A DNA stretch of 64,000 nt from Bacillus sp. 03113 (GCF_006546985.1 NZ_ML637008.1:62001-126000); one strand, 5' to 3'; numbered from the stretch's first letter, positions 16,643 to 25,704 are shown. The notes: generated from the letters alone by a model not told the origin. Made by a program: numbers and translations.

Positions 16643-16873
16643 CTATTTTTCTTCAAGCAGTTTACTAAGTGGCTTAAAAATATAATCAAGCAATTGTGTA
16701 GGACCTGGCATATTCGGGAAAAAAAGCAGGAGGACAGCAAGCAACCATCCAAGTGTAGTTAAAGTCACAAAAGTTACTTTCTCCTTTTTCTGATTCGGAT
16801 TCATTTTTGGCCATTCATAAAATGTTAGAACAACCGCCCAAGTTGTGATCCCAAGTACTGCTAGCCATTTCAT
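16643..16873 (-). CDS. Small two-helix membrane protein of the ger operon
   Basis: A 76-residue protein with two predicted helices ('WLAVLGITTWAVVLTFYEW' and 'FVTLTTLGWLLAVLLLFFPN') joined by a short, charged cytosolic loop. Its ATG overlaps the TGA of the C-subunit gene (ATGA), indicating translational coupling. Small 'D'-type proteins of this kind occur in some gerA-family operons and modulate the receptor. That role here is inferred from position and topology. Confidence 0.75.
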   Translation of the reverse strand: MKWLAVLGITTWAVVLTFYEWPKMNPNQKKEKVTFVTLTTLGWLLAVLLLFFPNMPGPTQLLDYIFKPLSKLLEEK

Positions 16874-18093
16874 TTTTCTTTTACCTCTTCTTTCGTTAAT
16901 CCTGCTGGTGTAGTAGATAACCCAGATCGCAGCACCTTTGCTTTAATATCTATTTTCACGTCTATCTGCGGAAGAATCTCATCCCAACGATTTTTCTCTT
17001 TCTCCCATTGTTTGGGATATTGGCGATGAAACGCATCTGCAAAACCGAATGCATCCACTTTCATCTCTTTCTGCACTTGGTTAAGAGCCTTATTGATACG
17101 TTGTTTAATGGTTATTTCTATCTCTTTTTCTATCCGTTTGATGACGGATGGATTCATCATATCCAAATTTGTTTCATTTTGAGTAATCATCCCTTCTAAA
17201 TCGATTTTTCCAATAATTCCCCATTTATCTTTTTTTATTTTGGGGATTAGCTTCACCGTTTGTTGAATGGGATCTACGGATATTCCTTCATCATTTTTCA
17301 GATTTACTGTGATCGCACTCACCTCAATTTCATTTCGTAACCACAATAATCCTCTCGTTGCATATTCATCAATGTTACCGACCATTTTATCTTTCTTAAA
17401 AATAGCCGTATCAGTGATCGTAATCGCCTTTTTTCCTTTTTTGCCAACCTTTGACGGTACCATCTTCATGTAAGGCAAGAGAGCTGACTTTGTATCACTT
17501 GTTAACATTTGCTCAACATCCTTCACTGTTATCTCTATACCAATACGTTTTTCCGATAATTTTCGAATTCCTTCACCTGTGTAAAGTTCTAACGATGGAG
17601 CTGGATCTAGAAAATCAGCTGCTTTTCCATGACTAACAAATAAATAAGCACGTTCCCGAGGTTCTGGGTGGCGAAGTAAAAAGTCCATTTGCCTACGAAT
17701 TCCTTCTTCTTTGGCAAGCTTCTCTCCAATTATGTACATTTTACAGTGTCCCCAGAAGATTTTACGTGAAAATTTCCCTTCCAGTTTTGATGTAGCATCT
17801 GCTATATTTTTTCCAACTACCGATCTCACTAAAGCTATAGGACCCCCTCCACCGCCTCCGCCTCCACTTCCTCCTGAGCCTTGTTGTCCACCACTTGCAG
17901 CAGACCGAGGTATCAACACTTGGAGAGTAAGTTCAATTTTTTTGTCTTTATACTTATCAATAGCAACTCCTAGTACTAGTGCCATATCATTGACTTCTTT
18001 TCGGTCCCAGCAGCCGGTTAACAAGAAACTACTTGAAATAATGAGAAGAAGGATAAAAATTTTTATGATTTTCTGAAATTGAAAGGGCTTCAT
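16870..18093 (-). CDS. Spore germinant receptor C subunit (GerAC-type lipoprotein)
   Basis: A lipoprotein of about 407 aa of the Ger(x)C family. The signal peptide ends in the lipobox LLTGC ('SSFLLTGCWDRKEVND') and the conserved domain 'ALVLGVAIDKYKD' follows directly. It is tethered to the outer face of the inner spore membrane. An unusual insert of about 20 residues, mostly Gly with Ser and Gln (coded around 17838-17900), interrupts domain 1. AGGAGG is only 2 bases from the ATG at 18102 but 11 from the ATG at 18093, so I use 18093. Second gene of the operon, 34 bases after the A subunit. Confidence 0.9.
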   Translation of the reverse strand: MKPFQFQKIIKIFILLLIISSSFLLTGCWDRKEVNDMALVLGVAIDKYKDKKIELTLQVLIPRSAASGGQQGSGGSGGGGGGGGPIALVRSVVGKNIADATSKLEGKFSRKIFWGHCKMYIIGEKLAKEEGIRRQMDFLLRHPEPRERAYLFVSHGKAADFLDPAPSLELYTGEGIRKLSEKRIGIEITVKDVEQMLTSDTKSALLPYMKMVPSKVGKKGKKAITITDTAIFKKDKMVGNIDEYATRGLLWLRNEIEVSAITVNLKNDEGISVDPIQQTVKLIPKIKKDKWGIIGKIDLEGMITQNETNLDMMNPSVIKRIEKEIEITIKQRINKALNQVQKEMKVDAFGFADAFHRQYPKQWEKEKNRWDEILPQIDVKIDIKAKVLRSGLSTTPAGLTKEEVKEK

Positions 18094-18127
18094 CTTTTTC
18101 ATATCCTCCTCTTTATTCACGCACTCT

Positions 18128-19684
18128 CTACTGTTTATTCCCTCTGTTTGAACCTGGTTTTTGCATTGGACCTTGACGATATTTGTTGAAATCACCAGTT
18201 AAGTGAGGGCGTGTATTCATCTTCCACCATGGAGCTCGAATCAAAGTATCTTTCAACTCACGATATTTCATCGGTGCGTATGGTGAAAGGTATGGAGTCC
18301 CAAATGAGCGCAATGAACATAAATGAATGACAATGATAATAATTCCAAGCATAATTCCTAACAAACCAAACATTCCAGCCAGGAAAATCATTGGAAATCG
18401 TAACATCCTTAATGTCATCCCTTGTGTATAATGGGGCATCATAAAAGAGGCTATTCCAGTAATAGCAACAACCATGACCATCGGAGCAGAAACAAGGCCA
18501 GCTTGTACGGCAGCTTGACCGATAACTAAAGCACCTACAATACTGACAGCAGACCCAATCTGTTTAGGAAGGCGAACTCCAGCTTCACGAAGCGCTTCAA
18601 ATGTAATCTCCATTAGCAATGCTTCCACCAGTGCGGGAAAGGGAACAGATTCTCTTGAAGCAGCCACACTAATAAGCAAAGCGGTTGGTACCATCTCCTG
18701 GTGATACGTAAGGACAGCTACATAGAGTGAAGGTAAAATTAGAGACACGGCCATAAACAAGAAGCGCAATAAACGAATGCTTGAACTAATCAAGGAACGT
18801 TGATAATAGTCCTCCGAAGATTGCAGCAAAGAAAAAAAGGTAACAGGTGCAATTAAAACAAAAGGGGTACCATCGATTAATATGGCCACACGTCCTTCTA
18901 GAAGATTTGCGGCGGCGACATCAGGTCGTTCCGTATTAATTAGTTGAGGAAAAGGAGAGTAGGGATTATCTTCAATCATTTCCTCAATATATCCACTTTC
19001 GAGTACACTATCTATTTCGATGCGCTGCAGTCGATTTTTGACTTCCTCAATAAGAGCTTGATCTACAAGTCCTTCAATATAGGCAATGACAACATCTGTA
19101 TTCGTATAGCGCCCAATTTTCATTGATTTCATTTTAAGATTCGGACTTTTTATTTTTCGTCTTATGAGGGATGTATTAACCCCTAAAGTTTCAATAAACC
19201 CTTCTCTTGGTCCTCGTACAACACTCTCTGCAGTTGGCTCTTCAATTTGTCGTTTATCCCAATTAGCTAATCCTAAAGCAAATCCTCGTTCTTCTTGCTG
19301 CATTAAAAGTATAGGGTTCCCATTGGAGATATTCCCTAAGCAATCCGTAACTGTTTGTATTTCTTGAATCTTTGAAATATGTATTTTTTCCTTTAGCGTC
19401 TCAAACGAACTGCCTTCGTTTCCTTCAGTATCTGCTGTAAGTGGAGCTAGTATATTATCATTAATTTCTTCTATTTTGGATAAACCCTCTATATAAATCA
19501 GAACTGCTTTTGTTTTTCCAGCAATTAAAAACGTTCGAAAGACTACATCAAAGCAATCTTGATATACAGAGCGAAGAACGCGTAGATTATCATCGAGATT
19601 GGAAGAAAGCAAATCTTGCTGCTTCGTAATCTGTTGCTGTATTTTTTGCTTGCGAAATCGTTTTCTTAGAAGTTTTCGAAGCAA
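18128..19684 (-). CDS. Spore germinant receptor A subunit (GerAA family)
   Basis: A 518-residue GerA-family protein. A large hydrophilic N-terminal domain (about 1-280) contains 'NTDVVIAYIEGLVDQALIEEVKNRL' and 'TERPDVAAANLLEGRVAILIDGTPF'. It is followed by 4-5 membrane helices with 'ASRESVPFPALVEALLMEITFEALREAGVRLP', which is highly typical. With B and C it forms the inner-membrane germinant receptor. The start is TTG with an AGGGTGGT Shine-Dalgarno 6 bases upstream. First gene of the operon, with 350 bases of non-coding DNA before it. Confidence 0.93.
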   Translation of the reverse strand: MLRKLLRKRFRKQKIQQQITKQQDLLSSNLDDNLRVLRSVYQDCFDVVFRTFLIAGKTKAVLIYIEGLSKIEEINDNILAPLTADTEGNEGSSFETLKEKIHISKIQEIQTVTDCLGNISNGNPILLMQQEERGFALGLANWDKRQIEEPTAESVVRGPREGFIETLGVNTSLIRRKIKSPNLKMKSMKIGRYTNTDVVIAYIEGLVDQALIEEVKNRLQRIEIDSVLESGYIEEMIEDNPYSPFPQLINTERPDVAAANLLEGRVAILIDGTPFVLIAPVTFFSLLQSSEDYYQRSLISSSIRLLRFLFMAVSLILPSLYVAVLTYHQEMVPTALLISVAASRESVPFPALVEALLMEITFEALREAGVRLPKQIGSAVSIVGALVIGQAAVQAGLVSAPMVMVVAITGIASFMMPHYTQGMTLRMLRFPMIFLAGMFGLLGIMLGIIIIVIHLCSLRSFGTPYLSPYAPMKYRELKDTLIRAPWWKMNTRPHLTGDFNKYRQGPMQKPGSNRGNKQ

Positions 19685-20033
19685 TATTAACCACCCTTTT
19701 TTAAAATTAACATATAATTTTAATAATTCTAATCCAATTCAATTCAATGGAAAGCTTTTCTATGTAATAGTTTGCTTTTGTTTCTTACAAATATGTGGTA
19801 AAAAATATATTTTCCTGCTTCGAATCCTTCCTTGTAATAGATGCTTACTTTTAATTAGGTGTTGAATAATTAGGCACCCTTTAATTACAGCATGAGCTAA
19901 GATGGGAATTGTAAGAAGGAATCAAAATGATTGTGTCCAAATAATGATGTGAATTAACCATATAAACCAAAGAAGCATAAGGTTAAATCGTATACCTTTA
20001 TTTTGAAGGGATTATGGAACGGCTAAATAAAAT
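19685..20033. other. Non-coding stretch upstream of the ger operon
   Basis: About 350 AT-rich bases with no supportable gene. It must hold the ger operon promoter. A possible minus-strand pair, TGTAAG and CATAGAA near 19760-19800, is spaced 19 bases, too long for a confident SigG call. The plus-strand reading frames here are short shadows. Confidence 0.5.
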
Positions 20034-20052
20034 AGCCAACACATGGTTGGCT
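20034..20052 (-). terminator. Terminator of the nitric-oxide synthase gene
   Basis: AGCCAAC and GTTGGCT form a 7-bp stem with a 5-base loop. On the minus strand it is followed by ATTTTATTT. It lies just past the nos stop codon. Confidence 0.65.
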
Positions 20053-20058
20053 AAAAAA

Positions 20059-21138
20059 CTAATAAGGAATCGGTTGATTAAAAAAATTCGGCTTTTTAAT
20101 CTCATTTTTATAAGGTTTATGAAAAATATGCGTTGTAGCGGGGGACATAGGAGGGATAAGCCAAGCCCAATTTCCTGTAATTTGTCTTCCGCTTTCCTTT
20201 TCTCTTTCTTCAAAAAGCTTAAATTGTTGAGCCGCTGTATGATGGTCGACAATACTTACGCCATCTTCCTTAAAGGAATGTAAGACAGCAATATTTAATT
20301 CAAGCAGGGCTCGGTCCTTCCAAAGAGAGCTATTCCTTTTGATGTCTATGCCCATTAATGACCCTATTCTTGGAAGTGTATTGTACCGCCCTTCATCTGC
20401 TAAATTCCTTGCACCGATCTCAGTACCCATGTACCATCCATTAAAAGGAGCTGCTGGATAATGAATTCCTCCTATTTCAAGACGCATACTTGAAATAATG
20501 GGGACAGAATACCATTTGAGATGTAAATCCTCAAACGAGCTAATATCAGGATGACGAATCGGAACCTCAAGAACGAGTTCGTCAGGTATATCATACATCT
20601 TTGGAGCGTTGTTATTTACTTGAACGACTAAAGGCAATACATCAAATGGACCTTCTGATCCTTTCCAGCCTAGCTTTTGACACTCTTCTGTAAAAGCGAA
20701 GGAATCTGGATCCCCTATTATTCCTTGTTTAGTGTTGTAACCAGCATAACGAATTAGCTGGTGGTTCCATATGCGTACTGAATTTTGAACGGTTTCCTGT
20801 GAAAATACAGTAATGACAGGTCGTATACGTCCTTTATTTGTTGCATAATCAATATGTTCCAATAAGGCATCTTTCATTTCTTCCTCTGTTTTTAAATGCC
20901 GTTTATCAATGACATATAAGCTTTCCCAAAACAATCGTCCGATACATCGGTTGCTATTCCGCCATGCCAATTTAGCCCCATATTCCAGCTCTTTAAAGGT
21001 ATGCTTATAGTATCCTTGCAATTGTATGGCCTCTGTGATCTCAGCCAATCTAATTTGCATATCTATTTCAGACTTATTTGTTTCTCTATAAAAGGTATGA
21101 ATAAACTGCTCCGCTTCTTTAAGCATTTCTTTATCCAA
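20059..21138 (-). CDS. nos: Bacterial nitric-oxide synthase, oxygenase domain only
   Basis: A 359-residue bacterial NOS. It contains the heme-ligand Cys in '[13 protein letters not shown]' (Cys65), the arginine/pterin site '[20 protein letters not shown]' with the substrate Glu, and the C-terminal '[17 protein letters not shown]'. There is no reductase domain, so electrons come from housekeeping flavoproteins. It oxidises L-arginine to citrulline and NO, which in bacilli protects against oxidative stress and antibiotics. The best start is TTG at 21138, with AGGAGG 8 bases upstream; the next ATG is 20 bases from that site. Monocistronic. Confidence 0.95.
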   Translation of the reverse strand: MDKEMLKEAEQFIHTFYRETNKSEIDMQIRLAEITEAIQLQGYYKHTFKELEYGAKLAWRNSNRCIGRLFWESLYVIDKRHLKTEEEMKDALLEHIDYATNKGRIRPVITVFSQETVQNSVRIWNHQLIRYAGYNTKQGIIGDPDSFAFTEECQKLGWKGSEGPFDVLPLVVQVNNNAPKMYDIPDELVLEVPIRHPDISSFEDLHLKWYSVPIISSMRLEIGGIHYPAAPFNGWYMGTEIGARNLADEGRYNTLPRIGSLMGIDIKRNSSLWKDRALLELNIAVLHSFKEDGVSIVDHHTAAQQFKLFEEREKESGRQITGNWAWLIPPMSPATTHIFHKPYKNEIKKPNFFNQPIPY

Positions 21139-21310
21139 AAATGAATCCTCCTAAAAAGCTAATGACTATATGATACCATATAGAGTTTTAAAAGGATTAT
21201 TCATTAGAGTGTAGGCAGTATCCCAGCTATGTTCTAGGTTTCTGTCCGAATTTAAGTAATTCCTTTTGTTGAACGTTTATAATAAAGTACTGCTGTTAGA
21301 CTAAATGGCA

Positions 21311-22324
21311 TCAAATTTTAATGCATATTTTTCCAAAATGATTTCCTTTTTCCATATATCTTAAAGCTTCTACTGATTGTTCGAAAGGAAATACTCGATC
21401 TATGACAGGGCGCATTTTGTTTTGTTGTATTGCTCGGTTCATCGATTCAAACATTTCACGGCTCCCGACAGATATCCCTTGAATATTGACGTTCCGCTGT
21501 ATGGCAGTGATTATATTAAATCCATCAGCGTGAAAACCTGATAAAATACCAATAATCGTAACTTGACCGCCAATACGAATGGCGTTCATCGATTTATTCA
21601 GTGTGTCAGCACCTCCAAGATCCAACACATGATCAGCGCCAATCCCTTGTGTAAATTCAAGAACTTCTTTTTCCCAATCGGGTGTTGTTTTATAATTAAT
21701 ACCAAAGTCTGCTCCTAGTTTCATAGCTTTTTCCAATTTCTCATCACTGCTTGAAGTGACAATGACTTTTGCACCGTGCATTTTTGCAAATTGTAGAGCG
21801 AATAAGGATACACCACCGGTTCCTTGTACGACGACAGTATCACCTGCTTGAACTTTACCTTTTGTTACAACAGCATGCCACGCTGTAACTCCCGCACAAG
21901 GAAGGGCAGCAGCTTCTTCATCCGTCAAGTGCTCGGGTACATGAACTAATCCATCCTCATGAATGATTGCGTATTCTGTCAATAGTCCATCTTGGGGACT
22001 TCCGAGTGTACTTTGTAAACCAACATTATCCGGTACTCCAGAAATCCATTTTTGGAAGAATGATGCGCTAACCCGATCGCCCAGCTTTACACGACTTACG
22101 TGATCCCCAATTACAATTACCTCTCCTACACCATCAGAAATGGGGATAAGAGGAAGGGGTAGATTAGGATTATAAAAGCCGCTAATGACACCTAGGTCGC
22201 GATAATTCAATGAAACTGCCCGCATCTTTATTAATACTTCATTCGGTCCAGGAACTGGTTTTGGACGTTCCGTTGTCACCAAAGAGTCTAGGCTAAATGT
22301 TTTTTGAATCTCAAATGATTTCAT
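21311..22324 (-). CDS. MDR-type NAD(P)-dependent alcohol dehydrogenase / quinone reductase
   Basis: A 337-residue medium-chain dehydrogenase/reductase. The GroES-like N-terminal domain has 'ALKMRAVSLNYRDLGV'-type sequence and 'PLIPISDGVGEVIVIGDHV'. The Rossmann domain has 'VVQGTGGVSLFALQFAKMHGAKVI'. The structural Zn cysteine lobe is missing, placing it near the quinone-oxidoreductase branch. Cytosolic, NAD(P)H-linked. It is divergent from an HxlR regulator that probably controls it in response to quinones or electrophiles. Confidence 0.88.
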   Translation of the reverse strand: MKSFEIQKTFSLDSLVTTERPKPVPGPNEVLIKMRAVSLNYRDLGVISGFYNPNLPLPLIPISDGVGEVIVIGDHVSRVKLGDRVSASFFQKWISGVPDNVGLQSTLGSPQDGLLTEYAIIHEDGLVHVPEHLTDEEAAALPCAGVTAWHAVVTKGKVQAGDTVVVQGTGGVSLFALQFAKMHGAKVIVTSSSDEKLEKAMKLGADFGINYKTTPDWEKEVLEFTQGIGADHVLDLGGADTLNKSMNAIRIGGQVTIIGILSGFHADGFNIITAIQRNVNIQGISVGSREMFESMNRAIQQNKMRPVIDRVFPFEQSVEALRYMEKGNHFGKICIKI

Positions 22325-22400
22325 TATTAACTTCCCTTCTGCTGTGATATATTTCTTTTACAATACTTTTATAGAACATAAATAAACATTAATATAGAAA

Positions 22401-22437
22401 CTTACTTTTTGTAAGGAGGCACTTTAAAGTGGCTTAC
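22401..22437. promoter_or_regulatory. Candidate HxlR operator(s) in the ADH-hxlR intergenic region
   Basis: CTTACTTTTTGTAAG (22401-22415) is an inverted repeat with CTTAC/GTAAG arms, the form bound by YodB/HxlR-type regulators. It runs directly into a second dyad, GTAAG (22411-22415) with CTTAC (22433-22437), which encloses the perfect 12-base palindrome CACTTTAAAGTG (22420-22431). Both lie between the divergent starts. Confidence 0.55.
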
Positions 22438-22466
22438 GAACCTTGAAGTACGGAGGAGTGGTTTTT

Positions 22467-22850
22467 ATGATGATCAATAATAAAAAACTAAATGCATCGA
22501 CTTGCAGTTATCGGCTTGTGCTTGAAGTGATCGCTAATAAATGGACTGCACTTGTTTTCTACGCATTGGAAGACGAAAAAAAGAGATATAGCGACTTGAA
22601 AAAGCAGATTACAGGGATTTCTCAAAAAATGTTAACCGAGACTTTACGTAAAATGGAGAGGGATGGACTAGTTAAACGTGAGGTATATCCATCCGTGCCT
22701 GCGACTGTTGATTATTCATTAACCCCTTTAGGCGAAACATTAATTGAGCCGATGAAAATCCTGCACAAATGGACAGAAACAAATTATGATTTAGTCGTAC
22801 AAGCGAGAGAAGACTACGATCAAGGAAATTACAATGAAGGCAATGCTTAA
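22467..22850 (+). CDS. HxlR-family winged-helix regulator
   Basis: A 127-residue HxlR/YodB-type regulator. It has a conserved Cys near the N-terminus ('STCSYRLVLEVIANKWTALVFYAL', about residue 12), the sensing cysteine in related redox regulators. The winged HTH includes 'GISQKMLTETLRKMERDGLVKREVYPSVPATVDYSLTPLG'. GGAGGAG places the start at the ATG at 22467, not the earlier TTG. It is divergent from the alcohol dehydrogenase. It probably represses both units and releases under thiol-reactive stress. Confidence 0.9.
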   Translation: MMINNKKLNASTCSYRLVLEVIANKWTALVFYALEDEKKRYSDLKKQITGISQKMLTETLRKMERDGLVKREVYPSVPATVDYSLTPLGETLIEPMKILHKWTETNYDLVVQAREDYDQGNYNEGNA

Positions 22851-22891
22851 CAATGGTAGTATAAAGTGCATTATGCAAAGGGAGGCTTTTG

Positions 22892-23536
22892 ATGCAGGTT
22901 TATCAAAAAAACATAATAATTAACGAAAAAAAAGTTCCATACACTCATATTGAAAACGGGGGTCCAGTTGTATGTTTTATGTTTTCTGGTGCGGGTTACA
23001 CGTATGAGAAGCCCTTATTTTATTATTCAACAATGACAATGCTTCATAATGGATATGATGTTGTTCATATCCATTATTCTTACGGGCAGGATATTTTCAA
23101 TCTTTCATTAGAGGATATCACAAAAATTATTATTAATGATGTAAAGCCCATCATAGCGGAAGTGCTTAAAAATAACCAATATCAAGAAATTGTGTTTTTA
23201 GGAAAATCACTTGGTACCATTCCAATTATCGACTGCCTAATGAAAAGCGATAAGTATATGAATTCTAAAATGATTTTACTTACGCCATTATTAAAATATG
23301 ATTCAATTTTTGAATCACTCTTAACTAGCAATGATTCAATTCTTCTTGTGATAGGAGAAAAAGATCACCATTATATTTCTAGTAAAATTGAAGCTATTGA
23401 GAATAAAGCCAATATAATCGTTGAAAAGGTCCCCAATGCTAATCACTCTTTAGATATTGAACCATTTAATACGTTCATGTCCATTACAGCTGTAGAAATG
23501 GTAATGAAACGATTAGATGAGTTTTTAAAAGATTAA
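22892..23536 (+). CDS. Small alpha/beta-hydrolase
   Basis: A 214-residue alpha/beta-hydrolase fold protein. The nucleophile elbow is 'FLGKSLGTIP' (GxSxG with Ser), the acid is in 'LLVIGEKDHHYI' and the catalytic His in 'VPNANHSLDIE'. There is no lid or signal peptide. The substrate is unknown, possibly an ester or thioester. GGGAGGC precedes the ATG at 22892. It follows the HxlR gene by about 40 bases and may be co-expressed. Confidence 0.85.
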   Translation: MQVYQKNIIINEKKVPYTHIENGGPVVCFMFSGAGYTYEKPLFYYSTMTMLHNGYDVVHIHYSYGQDIFNLSLEDITKIIINDVKPIIAEVLKNNQYQEIVFLGKSLGTIPIIDCLMKSDKYMNSKMILLTPLLKYDSIFESLLTSNDSILLVIGEKDHHYISSKIEAIENKANIIVEKVPNANHSLDIEPFNTFMSITAVEMVMKRLDEFLKD

Positions 23537-23578
23537 CTTGTTTCATTTATTAAGCAGATTAAATTTTAGGAGGATCTT

Positions 23579-24052
23579 ATGCACATACTTTTTGAGTACA
23601 ATTGGCAAGTAAGAAAAGAATGGTTAGAATGGTGCACTCAATTAACAAATGAAGAGCTGCTTCTTGAACGTGTTGGGGGAGTAGGCAGTATTCTTCGCAC
23701 GTTCGTTCATATAATAGACGTTGAATACAGCTGGATAAGGGATCTTCAGGGAAAAGCAGATTGCGAGATAAATATTGACGATTACAACACAATTGAAAAG
23801 GTTAAAGAACTGTCAGAAAGTTTCCATAGTGAAATAAAGGGATATCTCCAAAGCTGGTCGATGGAATTAGATAATAAAATCGTGAGAGTGTCTTGGAGTA
23901 AAGAGGAGTATACGGCTGGAGAAATTTTAAGGCATATTATAGCACACGAAATCCATCATATTGGGCAACTATCTGTTTGGTCAAGAGAATTGGGTTTACA
24001 ACCTGTTTCAGCAAATTTGGTGGGGAGAAATCTTTTCGATAAAGAAAGATAA
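23579..24052 (+). CDS. DinB-family protein
   Basis: A four-helix-bundle DinB/YfiT-type protein, 157 aa, with the three metal histidines in 'TFVHIIDVEYSWIRDLQG' and 'ILRHIIAHEIHHIGQLSVW'. Members act as bacillithiol- or glutathione-like thiol transferases or simple metalloenzymes, and the exact reaction here is unknown. AGGAGG precedes the ATG. It is intact, unlike the DinB remnant at 7046, and belongs to a different subfamily. It follows the hydrolase by 42 bases, perhaps in one operon. Confidence 0.9.
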   Translation: MHILFEYNWQVRKEWLEWCTQLTNEELLLERVGGVGSILRTFVHIIDVEYSWIRDLQGKADCEINIDDYNTIEKVKELSESFHSEIKGYLQSWSMELDNKIVRVSWSKEEYTAGEILRHIIAHEIHHIGQLSVWSRELGLQPVSANLVGRNLFDKER

Positions 24053-24146
24053 AAACTGAATTTCTTTAAAAAGTATGACTTTAACATCTTTATCTGATTC
24101 CATGCAAAAAATTCATTACCTTTGATATTTAACCTTAAACACACAT

Positions 24147-24176
24147 AACCCCGTTCTTGATTTTTTTGACGGGGTT
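24147..24176. repeat. 8-bp inverted repeat downstream of dinB
   Basis: AACCCCGT (24147-24154) and ACGGGGTT (24169-24176) pair around a T-rich loop. A's, not T's, follow on the plus strand, so its use as a terminator for the DinB gene is doubtful. The rest of 24053-24326 shows no gene. Confidence 0.5.
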
Positions 24177-24326
24177 AAAAAATTTGTAACAAAAAAGTAG
24201 TTTAAATATAAGTGTTTTTGCATAATCGTTCCTTTTAGCATAAAAAGAATATAACTCATGAGTTGGTTTAGATGAACAAGTTTTATTTAAAATCTGCAGG
24301 TTTAAAAAAATTTTCCAACTACTCTT

Positions 24327-24692
24327 TTATTTCTTTATCATCATATTACTATACAAATTTATTTTTTGATTAATCATTGATTGATAAGACATTAGTTCAT
24401 CCACTTGTGTTTTTAAGTTTTCTTTTTGTTTTTTAAGCATGAGGATGCGTTGGTCAATTGTTTCGTCCCCCTTTATGATCAGACGAACAAATTCCTTTAT
24501 GTCTGAAACGGCCATACCAGTCGCTCGGAGGCAGCATACAAATTTTAGTAATTCAATATCTTTTGTTTCAAAAATACGTATGCCGCTTTCATTGCGGTTA
24601 ACGATTGGAATAATGCCTTCTCTTTCATAATATCTCAAAGTGTAGATAGATAAACCTGTTTGATCTGATACTTGGCCAATCGTATAGCACAT
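24327..24692 (-). CDS. MerR-family transcriptional regulator
   Basis: A 121-residue MerR-type activator. The N-terminal HTH is 'YTIGQVSDQTGLSIYTLRYYEREGII' (residues 3-28), followed by the wing and a C-terminal dimerisation coiled coil 'LKKQKENLKTQVDELMSYQSMINQKI'. There is no cysteine effector site like that of metal sensors, so it is the AdhR/YraB-like type. AGGAGG supports the ATG at 24692; the upstream TTG extension lacks one. It lies downstream of an SDR gene whose promoter has the 19-base spacer and dyad typical of MerR targets (25674-25704). Confidence 0.9.
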   Translation of the reverse strand: MCYTIGQVSDQTGLSIYTLRYYEREGIIPIVNRNESGIRIFETKDIELLKFVCCLRATGMAVSDIKEFVRLIIKGDETIDQRILMLKKQKENLKTQVDELMSYQSMINQKINLYSNMMIKK

Positions 24693-24847
24693 AGGTAATC
24701 CTCCTGTGTTTATTTTTCCACAATTCAGTTTAAAGTTGGGTGGTTTGTTCAATTTTTAAAGTCTATATATAACTTCTTGTTATATGAGTCTAAAAGACTC
24801 TGTACATCTATTCTAGTACTTCCTAATATTACTCTAGCTAATAACTT

Positions 24848-24888
24848 AAGTTTAAGGCCCACCTATGAAAAAGGTAAGCCTTAAACTT
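24848..24888 (-). terminator. Terminator-like hairpin after the SDR gene
   Basis: AAGTTTAAGGC (24848-24858) and GCCTTAAACTT (24878-24888) form an 11-bp stem, with inner ACCT/AGGT pairs extending it. It lies between the SDR stop and merR. The T-run is weak, so some read-through into merR is possible. Confidence 0.6.
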
Positions 24889-24896
24889 CTCTTATA

Positions 24897-25637
24897 TTAT
24901 ATTTCTTGGTTAGTTGGTCTCACTATTATTTCATTGACAGCTGTATTGTCTGGTTGAGAAATAGCATATAGAATCGAATGGGCAATAGCTTCTGCCGGCA
25001 ATGAAATTTTCATTGACTCCTCAATACCTTTTTTAATTTCTTTATTCGTAATGATATTTGCCAACTCTGTTACCACTGCTCCGGGTGAAATAATCGTTGT
25101 ACGAATGTTATTTTTTGCTTCTTCTTGTCTTAAGGCTTCTGTAATGGCCCTAACTGCGAATTTTGTACCTGAATAGACGGCCCATGATTTGTTAACGATG
25201 TGTCCTGTTACTGAAGAGACGTTAATAATATGTCCTTGTTTTCGAATTCGCATATACGGAAGAACGGCACCAATTCCATAAAGTACACCTTTCATATTTA
25301 CATCAATCATTTGATCCCATTCAGCTATTTTCTTTTCGTGCAAGAAAGAAAGTGGCATAATACCCGCATTGTTAATCAACACATCAATTTGTCCAAAGGT
25401 ATCGTTAGCAAAACTTGCAAGCTCATCTACTTCCTCATGGGAAGTAACATCGGTTACTTTAAATACAGCTGTTCCACCTTGTTTATCAATGTTTGATTTA
25501 AGGTCTCGCAAGCGCTCCTCACGCCTTGCAGCAAGTACAACCTTAGCTCCGTTATTAGCTAGAACTTTCGCAGTTGCTTCTCCGATGCCACTTGAAGCTC
25601 CAGTTAAAACAACTACTTTCCCGTCAACGTTTAACAT
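24897..25637 (-). CDS. SDR-family oxidoreductase (YdfG/serine-dehydrogenase-like)
   Basis: A 246-residue classical SDR with the cofactor loop 'VVLTGASSGIGEATAKVLANNGAKVVLAARR', the NNAG motif in 'VLINNAGIMPLS', and the catalytic Ser in 'NVSSVTG' and Tyr-Lys in 'YSGTKFAVR'. The Arg-Arg pair after beta-2 suggests NADP. Substrates are probably short hydroxy acids or aldehydes. AAAGGA precedes the ATG. Control by the adjacent MerR protein is likely. Confidence 0.9.
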   Translation of the reverse strand: MLNVDGKVVVLTGASSGIGEATAKVLANNGAKVVLAARREERLRDLKSNIDKQGGTAVFKVTDVTSHEEVDELASFANDTFGQIDVLINNAGIMPLSFLHEKKIAEWDQMIDVNMKGVLYGIGAVLPYMRIRKQGHIINVSSVTGHIVNKSWAVYSGTKFAVRAITEALRQEEAKNNIRTTIISPGAVVTELANIITNKEIKKGIEESMKISLPAEAIAHSILYAISQPDNTAVNEIIVRPTNQEI

Positions 25638-25673
25638 GTCTAACCATTCCTTTCTGTTTGTAAGATGTTTTTT

Positions 25674-25704
25674 AGTATAATACCTCGAGTGAACTCCAGA
25701 TCAA
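25674..25704 (-). promoter_or_regulatory. MerR-type promoter of the SDR gene
   Basis: On the minus strand TTGATC (25704-25699) and TATACT (25679-25674) are separated by 19 bases. The spacer contains the dyad GAGT-TC-ACTC. An over-long spacer with a central dyad is the signature of promoters activated by MerR-family DNA distortion. The merR gene is the next gene downstream. Confidence 0.65.

Noticed and set aside
17711-18076. 121-aa plus-strand frame with a polyproline run
   Set aside because: It is the reverse complement of the gerAC glycine tract and signal peptide. The germination gene on the minus strand is certain.
20014-20283. 89-aa plus-strand frame at the end of nos
   Set aside because: Antisense to the conserved C-terminus of nitric-oxide synthase and its terminator.
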